Shown: positions 36,001-45,938 of the stretch, piece after piece
How positions within the stretch are numbered: position 1 is the first letter of the stretch
How the letters are laid out: every line of letters begins with the position of its first letter
Assembly (NCBI GenBank): GCA_947650365.1
Contig: OX393549.1
Span: 93,870,956-93,934,955 of the forward strand
From: Chamaelirium japonicum
Lineage: Eukaryota > Streptophyta > Magnoliopsida > Liliales > Melanthiaceae
Direction of reading: 5' to 3'
Length of the DNA stretch: 64,000 nucleotides
The notes under the pieces: model-generated
Told to the model about the DNA's origin: nothing
Databases searched by the model: none
Seen by the model: the letters and a program-made list of their open reading frames with translations, nothing else
Made by a program: the position numbers and the translations under genes

Positions 36001-36167
36001 AGCGGAAATACTACATTATTCGGGACTTGCAGAAGCGAGGGGAGGTTGCAGTGACTCAGGTGGCGTCTGCAGATAACATGGCGGACCCTTTCACAAAGGC
36101 GTTACCGACCAAGGCTTTTGAGAAGCACATGGATGTCATGGGAGTTAAGAATGTTGTTCCCCGCTAG
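33085..36167 (+). pseudogene. Copia C pol (PR-IN-RT-RH), nearly intact 3' half
   Basis: Protease with WIVDSGSTNHTC (about 33097-33135), then a frame change. GAG-pre-integrase and integrase zinc region with LLWHLRLGHIASDR and CESCLEGK (33520-33640). Integrase core with acidic residues in LVHTDVCG, LRSDRGDEY and NGVSERRN. A TAG at 33964-33966 splits it from the next frame, which begins LTALGTPQQNG. One further frame change near 34680-34695 precedes reverse transcriptase, which runs open to 36167: [27 protein letters not shown] at 35187-35198, then RNase H with DSDFASDP and STTEAEY and the C-terminal [10 protein letters not shown]. The catalytic residues of IN, RT and RH are in place, so inactivation is due to the breaks. 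Confidence 0.92.
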
Positions 36168-36170
36168 GCC

Positions 36171-36181
36171 AAGTGGGAGAT
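36171..36181 (+). promoter_or_regulatory. Polypurine tract of Copia C
   Basis: AAGTGGGAGAT immediately before the 3' LTR and directly after the RNase H stop codon. Confidence 0.85.
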
Positions 36182-38129
36182 TATTGTAGCTCGTGTGTCC
36201 TTAGCGTGGATTTTCTGTATTAACATTAATAAAGATGCCTTTGGTTATTGCTTTAATTAGAATACTACTATGGTATATGTTAATACACATATAATAAAGG
36301 ACCCTAGGGAACACAGTAGGCCACTGAGGCGTATGATGGATCCATGCTTGGGAGACCCAGTGGACCAGTTGTGTGTAGACCTAGAACTAGTTCACAGCTT
36401 AGGTGATGCCGATCGCTTCACCGAGAACAAGCAGTTGGCAGGTAGAGGATGTGGTGAAGCCTCCACCACGGGAACGTGGGATTCCCATTCACCTGACCAA
36501 GCACGATGATCGTGTTGAACAGGAACCAAGACGGTGCACAGTTCAGTGATTCAGACACTGGTGCATAAACCGTCTTACTCCTATAGATAATCTGTCCTTA
36601 ACCCTGAGGGACCATATACACTGGGCTAACCAGTTGTGTGGTGCTTTGATGTGCCAACGTGTGCGGACCTTCCATAGTCCAATACCACGGTACGTTGGGT
36701 TACCCGGCTGGCGCTTAAGTGACATGTAATCCCTACAGGTTATCCGACGTCCAGTGTTGGCTGGGTGCGTTTTGATGAGTCAATCTGTCCACACAGTTAA
36801 CCCAGGCCTGGTGGTTGTCAGTATGACTGACGATGTTCCGGATGCTAGGCATAGCACCGGAAGGTGTGCGGTGTTATAGATGACAAGTCATCAATTCCTA
36901 ATCAGATGATCGATCGGGATCTGACAGTGCTCCCCACCGCCGGAGTCGTATCATGGCACCAGTAATAGGAGGGACTAAGGATTATCGGAGTATAGTAGAG
37001 AACAGAGTTACGAGGGAGTAACATAAGTTTAGGATCACTAGAGTTCAACACGCGTCACACTCTGGATGGCTGCGCGGGTTAATCGAATTAGGGCTGATTA
37101 ACGGAACTTTCGGTGTGTTCACCGGAACAGTTAATCAGGGATCCGAATGGAGCTAAAGATCCCGAACCCTGAAGGTTCCACCCTGTCGTTGCGTATAGGA
37201 ATTGTTCCCCGACCTAGTTGGATACGTTGGATGCGAAGTAGCGCGATGGAGCGCAAGCCCGGAGCCTAAGAACCTAATTCACATGTGTTAGGGGCCGTAG
37301 GGGTATTTTGGTAAATACTGAAATATGGCTCAGAACACATTGAATATGGATCTTAGAATAAGCGGAATAATTCCAAGAGCTCATAGGTGCTGACGGAACT
37401 CGATTCCGAGTAGCGCACCTCACTCAGTCTCTCTTTCAGTTTTTCACTTTTCGTGAAGGGCGTTTTCGTCCAGGCTTCACGATAGACACTTGGAAACCCT
37501 AAAAACCGCCCCCTCTCATCCCTATCTACTAGGGGCCGGCCCTAGATTGCTTGGAGCACTAGGATACCGGCCCTATAAGAGGTAAAGAGAGGGAGGGGCC
37601 GGCCTAAGCTCTCCCCCTCTCCTAATACCCGAACTCCCTCCCCTCTCTCCCTCTCTAAGGTTTCGGCCAAGGAAGAAAGAGGAAGAAGGAAGAAGAAGGA
37701 GGAAGGAAGGAGAAGGAAGAAGAGAGAAAGAGAATGAGGAGATCTCGCGGCTAGCCATCGTCTTTGCAACGAATTCCTCCGTCGGCTCGTAATCCTTGTA
37801 CTCAGAGACGGGATTTCGAGGATTCCTCAATTCGCAAAGGACAATGTGATATCCGACAGCTTCCCTTGCGATTCAAGTGCGGTTCTTCATCGTTCCGTCC
37901 TCTCCGGATCATAAATCCATAAGGTATGATGATTCTAAACACCTAACTAGATGCATGCATGTCTTCCATAGATCGTAGTATGCCTCTAGGTGTCCGTACA
38001 TATGCTAAGATCATAGATTTGCATATAGATTGTTTTGTAGAATTAATTGTAATGAAACATACACCGTATGATCTTCGGATCTATCTTTTACTTCCGCTGC
38101 GACTCTGATAAGCGGATCCAATTCCAACA
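36182..38129 (+). repeat. Copia C 3' LTR
   Basis: About 1.95 kb, colinear with 28306-30263 over its full length with scattered substitutions and a shorter GAAGGA tract. Starts TATTGTAGC (G to A in the terminal TG) and ends TTCCAACA. Confidence 0.93.
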
Positions 38130-38249
38130 GTTTAAAATCAACCTTTTGAATGAAAGTTTAAAACTCAAGATAAAACCACTGCTTGTTTTTGCTTTTAAAC
38201 CAATAATAAAAACACCTCATTATATTAATCAAACCCAATAATCTCCCAC

Positions 38250-40640
38250 TTGGTTAATATAATGATAGAAAAAGTCTCCCAGAAAAGATAAACAATGTTT
38301 ATGCCTAGAGAAATTTATCTTTTGATTTGAATCTTTCCTTACTATAGGTGACTCAAAGTTCTATCGAAATCCCTGGTAGTTGAAACTTTGAACCAATTAT
38401 TCCTACATGACATAACCGGAGACGCTACACACATAAACTTTAATGTGTCCATAATGCTCCAAATTATTATCTCACTTAGCACTGTTTATGGCCATGTGCT
38501 TATCCTGTATTTATGAGCGGTCCTGGGAGTAACTCCAACTCTCATAAGAAGCGGCACCACATCTACGCTCACATAAGTGTAGTTCTTCCAATGTCCCTGT
38601 TATATTTTAGACACTTGTCCCGAAGACTAAACATCATTAAACTCACCACCTATGTGACTTGTTTCTTGCCCATTGAACTTGAGAACTAGTCATTTCCTAG
38701 TATCAGGTCAGGTTGCCATCACTGGTGAATCTTTAGTTTAGGAGTTCCCCACCCCTCTGGATTTTGTCATTACCAATTCTCTTGTAAAAGGCTTAATGAA
38801 GGGATCAGCCAAGTTCTCACTCGGCTTCACATAAGTGATGGCAATGATTTCATCTTTAATCAATTGTCTCACATACTCATGTCTCGGGCTTTTGTCTGGA
38901 CTTACCATTATATACTCCATTATATACACATGCCAATGTGGCTTCACTATCAAAATGAAGTATATAGCCATTAAAGGCTTTACTACAAAATGAGATTTCT
39001 ATTAGAAGATACCTAAGTAACTCAGCCTTCTTGCCTGATGCCTGCAAGGAAATAGACTCATACTCCATAGTCGAATGCGCTATGCAGGTTTGTTTCTTGT
39101 AGTGGACTTGTTATACTTATACCCCGCACTCGATATCCAACTCACATCAGTATAGCCTTTCCAATAAGGCTGAAAACTCTGATTAATGTAGGCCTAGTCC
39201 TTTGGTTCCTTTAAGGTAACCAATAACTATAAAATATATGCACTTAGCTGCAGTATTATGAAAAAATCCATTGAAAATAACTGTAGAATCAAACTTATTA
39301 TGCCATTGTTTTGGTGCTTGATTTAGTCCATATAAGGACTTAACAAGCCTGAAAATTTGTTCTCATAACTACGAAGAATAAACCCTTTTGGTTGTTCTAT
39401 GTAAACCTTCTCATTGAGATCACCATTTAGGAATGTCGTCTTCACATCCATCTGATGGACATGAAGATGATGAATGAAGGCAAGGGCAAACAAGACTCCG
39501 ATAGAGGTAATCCTAGCCACAGGGCATAGGTATCAAAATAATTGATCCTTTTGACGGAATCCCTTGGCTACTAACTTAGCCTTAAAGATTAGGAGAGTGT
39601 CATCTGAATAATATTTTCTCTTGAACACCCATTTACCCCCAATGGGTTTGGAACTGGGAGGTAAGTCCACAAGTTCTCAAGTTTGCTTTGACATCACGGA
39701 ATCCATTTCATCATTTAAAGTCTCCTACCAAAAGGCAGTCCCTTGAGGACATGACTTCACTATAGGCATGAGTGTCATCTTCTATTTGTAGTACAATAGA
39801 AATTTTCTTAAGTACATGATCATATTTCCTTCAACTAAGTGAAAAGAAATATGTCGGAAATAAATATGGTCATAATCTAAAATCTTCTCTTTTCTAGCCA
39901 TTTGGCTTCTACGAAGTTCACTTGGTGGTTCCACAATAATGGGAGGAACTTTTGGTTGAGATTCCTCTATAGGGGTATCGTTAGAAATTTGGACCTCTAT
40001 ATTCTTAGATTCATAAGACAGTGAGTTCTCAAAGAACTCAACATCTCTAGACTCTAATACTATATTTGAATCCAAGAGCCTATAGTCTTGGTTATTTTGT
40101 GCATAACCAACAAAGAGGAACACTTATTGGGATTACTCTTGTTATGATGATGAGGCTTGTTCACTGCATTCGCATTGGATATGCCATCATTGTTTTCTCT
40201 AGACCGAGACACTTCCTTGATGCGAATATACTTCTGGATTTGCTCCATGGTGAAGTATTCGGTCTTATGCAGTATCCTCTTCCTGTAACCCTTCCAACTT
40301 GGTAGTAGTTTGACAATGATTGCACCAACTTGGAAGGATTTTGGAATTTCCATTTTGACGGCCTTCATCTTATTCACAATAATTTGGAGTTTGTGCACTT
40401 GACGGAGGATGGGCTTGTTATCAATCATTTTAAACTCAAAATAGCATGTGATGAGAAATTTCTTGCTACATTCCATTTCGACTTTGTACTTGAACTCCAA
40501 TGCGGTCCAAATCTCCTTCGTCGATGGGCTGTACATGTACAGATCATACAGTAGGTCGAATACAGCATTGAGGATGTGGCTCGCAATGGCATATAAGTTC
40601 GTCTTCTTGCCGCTTGATCCGATGTGATCCTCTCTTATGT
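38250..40640 (-). pseudogene. Copia B gag-pol fragments with internal deletions
   Basis: Minus-strand remnants. Gag with ALEFKYKVEMECSKKFLIT and LLPSWKGYRKRI (40060-40640). The frame passes directly into a post-integrase segment with FLFVGYAQNNQDYRLLDSN (39782-40123), so the zinc knuckle, protease and integrase core are deleted. The N-terminal half of reverse transcriptase with HQMDVKTTFLNGDLNEKVYI (39323-39520) is followed by a second deletion that removes the YVDD box. RNase H with STMEYESISLQASGKKAELL and LADPFIKPF (38738-39068). It cannot produce a working polyprotein. Confidence 0.82.
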
Positions 40641-40674
40641 GCCATCATCGGTAGGTTCTGGAATTGGAGGCAGG

Positions 40675-41262
40675 TTGGGGTCCAACTTTTAGCCCAACCG
40701 CCCAGTCCAGTCCAACGAATTGTAATCTCCCACATTTGGGTCGACCAAACCAACTAGGTCGTCGAGTCAACTCGACTCCGACTCGTTCCCGAATCAACCC
40801 AACAGGACCTAACATTACCCAAAAGAAAAGGCCTAGGCTGCTGGCAACGCTATGATCGTGCTAAGTGCAAAGTGTGCCTAATAAATTCCAAAAACGGCTC
40901 TAACGCCCTATAGCCCATCATTGCCCACGTCGTACGTGCGCGTGCACGATGTGAAGCACCGCATCGGACATGGGTCAAGTGCACCACAAAACACCATTTT
41001 GTTCATTCCATATAAATTAGCTACAGGAATAACCACATATATACTCATCTCACTTCTTTCCCCCAAACAATGGGACTAAAGTTCTCACAAAGAGAGAATT
41101 GGATGGAAAGAGGTTAGATGAAGACATTTCACTTTGGTCAAAGAGTTTTGGTGGGAAGTTTAAAATAAAACTTTTGAATTAAAGTTCAAAACTCAATAAA
41201 ACCAATCCTTGTTTTTGCTAAAACCAATGATAAGAACACCCCATTATTAACCAAACCCAACA
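40675..41262 (-). repeat. Copia B 5' LTR (truncated inner end)
   Basis: Aligns with the 3' LTR pieces at 27790-28305 and 38135-38240. Its inner end is fused to gag without primer site, so the end of the LTR and the leader are deleted. It includes the uninterrupted GTTTA target (41158-41162) of the Copia C insertion. Confidence 0.8.
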
Positions 41263-41267
41263 GCAAG

Positions 41268-41656
41268 TAGCTCCATGATCCATCAATGACAAAAGAACGA
41301 TAATGACGGAATATTTATTCCAATCATCTCCTTGACTATCTCTAAAACTCCAAATGGACATGGATGATTCCGGTTATGTATGTAGGAGGTTTGAAGTTTG
41401 AACAACCTAATTAGAAGTTAATGCAAATATGTGGAGTAATTGGGTTCAATTGTAGTTCTAGGAGATTCATCCAGCTGATCATTGTGACATACTATCAGAC
41501 CAATCTACCGGACCATTATAACATTTTCGAGCATGAGGGGTTCAAATTATTTAATTAGCATGATTTATATCAAATCCAATTCCTTTTCTTTTTTTCTCCT
41601 TTTTTGTGACTATTTTAAAGGGAAAATAGTAAATAGACCAAGTTCCAACAACAAAC
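41268..41656. other. TAF1 intron sequence, no gene seen
   Basis: Short intron remainder between Copia B and the TAF1 start exon. Confidence 0.6.
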
Positions 41657-41722
41657 CTTCATCATGCACGTCCTGGGAGGCAACACCAGAGGCATCTTCC
41701 ATGCTGTTGGGAACTTTCGGAC
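41657..41722 (-). CDS. TAF1: TAF1 start exon (coding part 41657-41702)
   Basis: Minus-strand exon with acceptor TTCTTTGTAG (41723-41732) and donor GAAG|GTTTGTTG. ATG at 41702-41700 opens MEDASGVASQDVHDE and one base of the next codon (46 coding bases). That G plus the AT at the start of exon 2 restores an Asp and leads without a break into the acidic run DDDDYEEHGGG. A short acidic N-terminus in front of the TBP-binding motif fits plant TAF1 proteins. Twenty untranslated bases precede the ATG. The exon is identified by phase and position rather than by strong sequence conservation, so it is less certain than exons 2-5. Confidence 0.78.
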
Positions 41723-43445
41723 CTACAAAGAACAAAGAATTGACGAAACAATCAAGAAGTATAAGAAAATGAACTGTGCCTTGTCAAAGTCTAATATATG
41801 ATTTATTTTCATGAGATTTGAAAAATTAAATCAAAACAAAAAAATCTAAAGATGGGGAGAAAAAACCAACCAGTGAATCTACAACAAAAAGGAGTCCAAA
41901 GTGGATTGGAGGATGCTCCCAACGTGCGATGCAGACAAGAAGGAATCTCTTGTCCCCTATTCAGGAAGCTCGATTTGAGGTTTTATACACGAGATCATGC
42001 CACACACCGCGTGCTCCTCGATCTAGAGCTCCGAAGTGACATGTAAACCTCTTCACCATTTAAGTTCAGCTAATGTCCCCGCAAGCAGTGGCGGAGAAAA
42101 GATTGTCTAGCAGAGGGCAAGGTGTGACGCCTATTAATGCAAACAATTTTTCACTTCTTACAATATGATATGACACATAGAAGAAGATATTTTGCTTTCA
42201 TACATAGATATTGATTCTTAACGATGTTTCCATTAAAAGATAATTTATTTACAAGGTTCTATAAAGAATTAAGAAATCCTATAAAAACATTATTTTGATG
42301 AAGAAGAATGAAAATTACTAAAAACTATTTTTTTAAAAAAACCTCAACCAGAAGGGCACATGAAAAATCAATAGTGGTATATGCTGGTGCAATTCGATAA
42401 TTGTAGATGACAAGACCAAATCCAAGAATTCAAACAACTCATGAACTCACAAAAAAAAATAAAACATTTGTAACGTGCATGAACTATAATCACAAGAAAA
42501 CTCAGGATTCAGACATAAGCTCGCAAGCCAAAATGAACAAGAGGAGTATCATCACCTGCACACTAATATATCCCATATAGAAGAAGAGTTGAATCCAAAG
42601 CAGAGAACTACGGTTACAGAGGTATTGAATAATGGCAAGAATCAAACCTAGTGGTCCTCAATTTAGTATGGTGAGTTGGTTTGGGGAGGAAGGCAAATCA
42701 GTTTTCGCATCAATCCAACATTGGTGATTGTGTAGCACGCATGTTAACTTCTTAGTTTACATTAGGGTTCCAAAGTCTGAGAGGATTAGAAATGGAAGTT
42801 TGAGAAGTAGTAGGTTACTTGAGACAGAATTTGAGAGGATGTTCCTCACCTGAGCAACGGAGATTGTCTTGAAGTCGGATCATGCTAGCCAACCCATAGT
42901 CACGGAGCATCGTCACCACTCACCACCCATTCACCTGTCTTCCTCAAAGAGACCTGCCGGAGTTACTGCCTCTCCCGTCAGCCACCATCGGTCTTTAATC
43001 GCGACAGCAATGACAAAGCCTCGCCACCGCCCTTCAACGGGTAGGAGTAGCCTTCAACATCCTCCGCCAGGTCTCCTTCCCTTTCTTCCTTTCTTCCACT
43101 TCAAAAACCCGGAGATCCCTTGAATCCCCTCTCTCTTTAACCTTTGATGCAGCTATATTTCCCCTCTTCAACCTTTAATCTAGTAGTTTTCTCATTCGTA
43201 AAGAGAAGCCAATCAAAATAATAAAAAAATACCAAAAAATTCCTACCGCACCCTATTTAGGGTATGTTCTTTTGGTTTCTAAGGAAATAAAATAAAGGAA
43301 ACAATTTATGCATAAATTCATTTCTATGTAAATTCTTTCCATCCTGTAAAATTTTCATTGTTCTTTTACACAGGGAAATGAACGGAAGAAATCTAACGGT
43401 TTGAAAAACTAAAATATTCCCAAAAAATTTCTTTGTTCTTTTACG
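41723..43445. other. TAF1 5' UTR intron, no gene seen
   Basis: Probable 5' UTR intron sequence, apart from a candidate alternative first exon at 42850-43120. On the plus strand an hAT-like CAGTGGCGGAGAA occurs at 42106 without a matching right end. Confidence 0.5.
42850..43120 (-). other. TAF1: Candidate alternative first exon of TAF1
   Basis: On the minus strand a moderately GC-rich block ends in a near-ideal splice donor, GCTCAG|GTGAGG (exon border at 42850). Upstream, at about 43160-43260, are a CCAAT-like GATTGG and AT-rich sequence. It could be an alternative untranslated exon spliced to 41722, or an unrelated remnant. There is no coding similarity. Confidence 0.3.
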
Positions 43446-44514
43446 TGTTGGGTGTGTGTTTGAAAACCACACAAACCCATGTGGGGTTTAGTCCCATATC
43501 GGTAAGGGGAGAAATCCCCTACCAACTTAAAAGGGATTCTACTCTTCCCCCCACTAGTCATCACACTGGAGGAGAGGCTCCACAAGCTCACACACACACA
43601 CGCGTGCGTGTCGTGCCGGGCCGGGCTTGGGCGGCGCGTGTGTGCACGCCCGTAGACTCGGACACGATAGCACCTCCGAAATGGGCTGGTCCGCACCTGT
43701 CTTTTTTTTTTGCTTTTAAGCCCTCCACTATATTTATTACTTTCTATTTGGGACACTAGCCGTTACGCGAGAAGCGTTGCATGCTAGCCGTTACGAGCAA
43801 GCTCTCTGCGAGCTCTAACGTGCGGGGTTAATGGGCTTAATCACAGCCCATGAACCGCTCCCCTCTTTCATCCTCCCATTAACAGCCCGAGGCCTATATA
43901 AGGCCCGGTGCAGCCATGGGAAAGGTACACTCCGAAAATCGGAATTCTCCTTGCCTTTCTCTCTTTCTCTCCCTCTCTCGGATCAAAGTGTAGTGGTGCT
44001 GCCCCTTTACTTCAAGAGAATTCCTTCTCTTGCTTTTGAGTCGCTGGGTTCCTGCAGATTGTTCGAGGTTCGCAAAGCCTTCTTGAAGTCGTGCCGACGA
44101 GAAGGAGATCGTCTGACTGGGGTCGTCGTATCTCCGAGAACCATTGCCACAAGACCCGCACAAGAGGGGCAATAAGATTCTTGGGACAGCGCCTAGCATG
44201 CTACGACCATCAGGCCAGAGTTTCTAACTCTAGTTCTTTGCTATCATTAGATCTATTGAAAACAACTTGCATCTAATTCTAAACTCTAAATAATTAGTGA
44301 TAATCTAAATAGTACATTTCTCCCGTTTAGAAAAGTTCGGCAAGGTGAATGACGGTTCCATAGAACCCGCTCTGCCTTGGCAAACCGTTTCTAAAAGAAA
44401 CTTGTGATTTGTCTTTACTTGCAAAAATAATATTTGCTAAACAATAAGGTTTTTAATATTAACGATTTCATTAAAGTCCCGATTTTGCTAGTATAGAACG
44501 ATTAATTTCCAACA
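43446..44514 (+). repeat. Copia D 5' LTR
   Basis: 1,069 bp starting TGTTGGGTGTG and ending TTTCCAACA. It contains a TATA element CTATATAAG at 43894-43902 in GAGGCCTATATAAGGCCC, the likely LTR promoter, followed by a pyrimidine-rich leader. Confidence 0.92.
43894..43902 (+). promoter_or_regulatory. TATA box of the Copia D LTR
   Basis: CTATATAAG, conserved in the 3' LTR at 50045-50053. Transcription would start about 30 bases downstream. Confidence 0.65.
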
Positions 44515-44996
44515 ATCCAAGGATCATATTGAATATTTAATCGTTCATCATAGTTAAGGGACTATTTATCATTCTCTATTGTGATATCTACTTGCTAAAA
44601 TAAATTGTTAGCTTTGTTACATTTATTATCATAGAATAAATAGCTTGCTCATTAGACGTTAGTCACATTAAGAATTGCGTGGTAGCTACTAGTTGCAAAA
44701 ATCGTTTTCTACAAATCTAATCAAAAGCACATATTTTTAGAAAAGACTAAAAGTCGTCCCCTGAACATTCCATTGCCTACGGTGTCTAGACAGGCTTGAC
44801 AAACCGGCATTAAATTGCCCAATGTAGCTTGGTATTTGTGCGAGCCTAGTGCTTCACCTCCTACCTGGAGCCCATCTAGCCGTTAGGATTTAGAAATTTC
44901 ATTTGGACTTCTAAAAGTTAAATCTATCCAGTGTGCTTTGAAATTGACAAAACTATTTTTCAATCCACATATTTCTTCACCTCAATACTGTCAGAA
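44515..44996 (+). other. Copia D leader, no gene seen
   Basis: AT-rich leader between 5' LTR and gag start. Confidence 0.6.
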
Positions 44997-45929
44997 ATGG
45001 CATCACCAAACCGTGAAACCCTTAGTGCCAAACCCGAGAAGTTTGACGGGTCTAACTTCAAGAGGTGGCAAAACCAGATGCGATTCTGGTTAACCACACT
45101 TGGGTTATTATCAGCCATACGTGAAACTGCACCAGGAGTATCCAGTAGGTCACTCGAGCCTCCACTTCCCAACCTGATCCCAAACCAACTTCCGGCATTC
45201 CCACTAGGACCCCAGAAGAAATCAACTATCACGGCCTTCATAGGATCCTAGGGGCTCTATCTGATAGACTCTATGATATCTACTATACCATCAAAAACCG
45301 ACCTATGAGATACCCTAGAGCGTAAGTATGGCCTAGATGACGCTGGAGTAAAACGCTTCAAAGCATATGACTTCAACAAGTTCAAAATGGTTGACTCCAA
45401 ACCCATAAATGATCATATTCATGAGTTTGAGAACCTAGTCCAACACCTGAGGACTAATGGTTCCACCCTTGATGAAACCTTCCAAATAGCTTGCCTTATA
45501 CACAAACAACACAAACTACCTGCTTCTTGGTCTGAGTTTTCTAAGTACCTAAGTCATACCCAAGGTGACCTAACCCTAACTCAAGTTCTAAACTCGATTA
45601 GAATTGATAAGCAACATAGGCTCAGGAAAAAGGGACCCTCTGAAACCAAACCCAAGGTGAACAACATAGAGAGTCAACCTTCTAAGCCATTCCAAAAACC
45701 TAGATATAAGTTTCAGAAGAAACCCTTCCATCCTAAACCTAAACCCTACACCAAGAAGCCCTACCATAGCAACCATAACCCAAACCATTCCAAGGACCAA
45801 AAGAAGGAAAGAGTGCGTTGCTGCTACGCCTGCAGTCGGACCAATCACATAGCCAACCAATGCTACTACAAAAAGACAGCACCACCTTCAAATCCAAAAA
45901 GAAATGGTCCAACGCCATCCGGCTCCTAA
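44997..45929 (+). pseudogene. Copia D gag (broken)
   Basis: ATG 44997 opens MASPNRETLSAKPEKFDGSN followed by an RWQNQMRFWL block, a Copia gag N-terminus. The frame ends at TAG 45249-45251 and is broken again before 45387. It then runs open as VDSKPINDHIHEFENLVQHL through a Lys/Pro-rich stretch to a CX2CX4HX4C zinc knuckle CCYACSRTNHIANQC (about 45820-45868), and stops at 45927-45929. Confidence 0.87.
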
Positions 45930-45938
45930 GTCAACATA

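Larger units (their letters stand above)
28306..38129 (+). mobile_element. Copia C: full-length Ty1/copia retrotransposon
   Basis: A 9.8-kb plus-strand element with long LTRs (28306-30263 and 36182-38129), inverted ends TGTTG...CAACA (TATTG at the start of the 3' LTR) and a perfect 5-bp target duplication GTTTA (28301-28305 and 38130-38134). It lies inside the 3' LTR of Copia B. The matching position in the other Copia B LTR has GTTTA once (41158-41162), an exact empty site. Primer site, polypurine tract, gag and pol are all present. Over the first 195 aligned LTR bases I count four differences, so the insertion is old enough to have accumulated mutations in both LTRs. Confidence 0.96.
27690..41262 (-). 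mobile_element. Copia B: deleted Ty1/copia element hosting Copia C
   Basis: Minus-strand Ty1/copia remnant. Its 3' LTR (27690-28305 continuing at 38135-38240) and 5' LTR (40675-41262) are clearly related over about 600 bp, sharing for example GCTAAGTGCAAAGTGTGCCT and GTCAAAGAGTTTTGGTGGGA. The element start on the minus strand is TGTTGGGTTTGG at 41262, and a polypurine tract CCAAGTGGGAGAT abuts the 3' LTR at 38241-38253. The internal part retains only fragments of gag, RT and RNase H. No primer site is left because LTR sequence runs straight into gag. The outer 5-mer on the right is GCAAG; I could not find its partner on the left, so the left border is approximate. Confidence 0.8.

Noticed and set aside
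42106-42200. hAT end CAGTGGCGGAGAA
   Set aside because: No partner end or target duplication in the following 1.3 kb.
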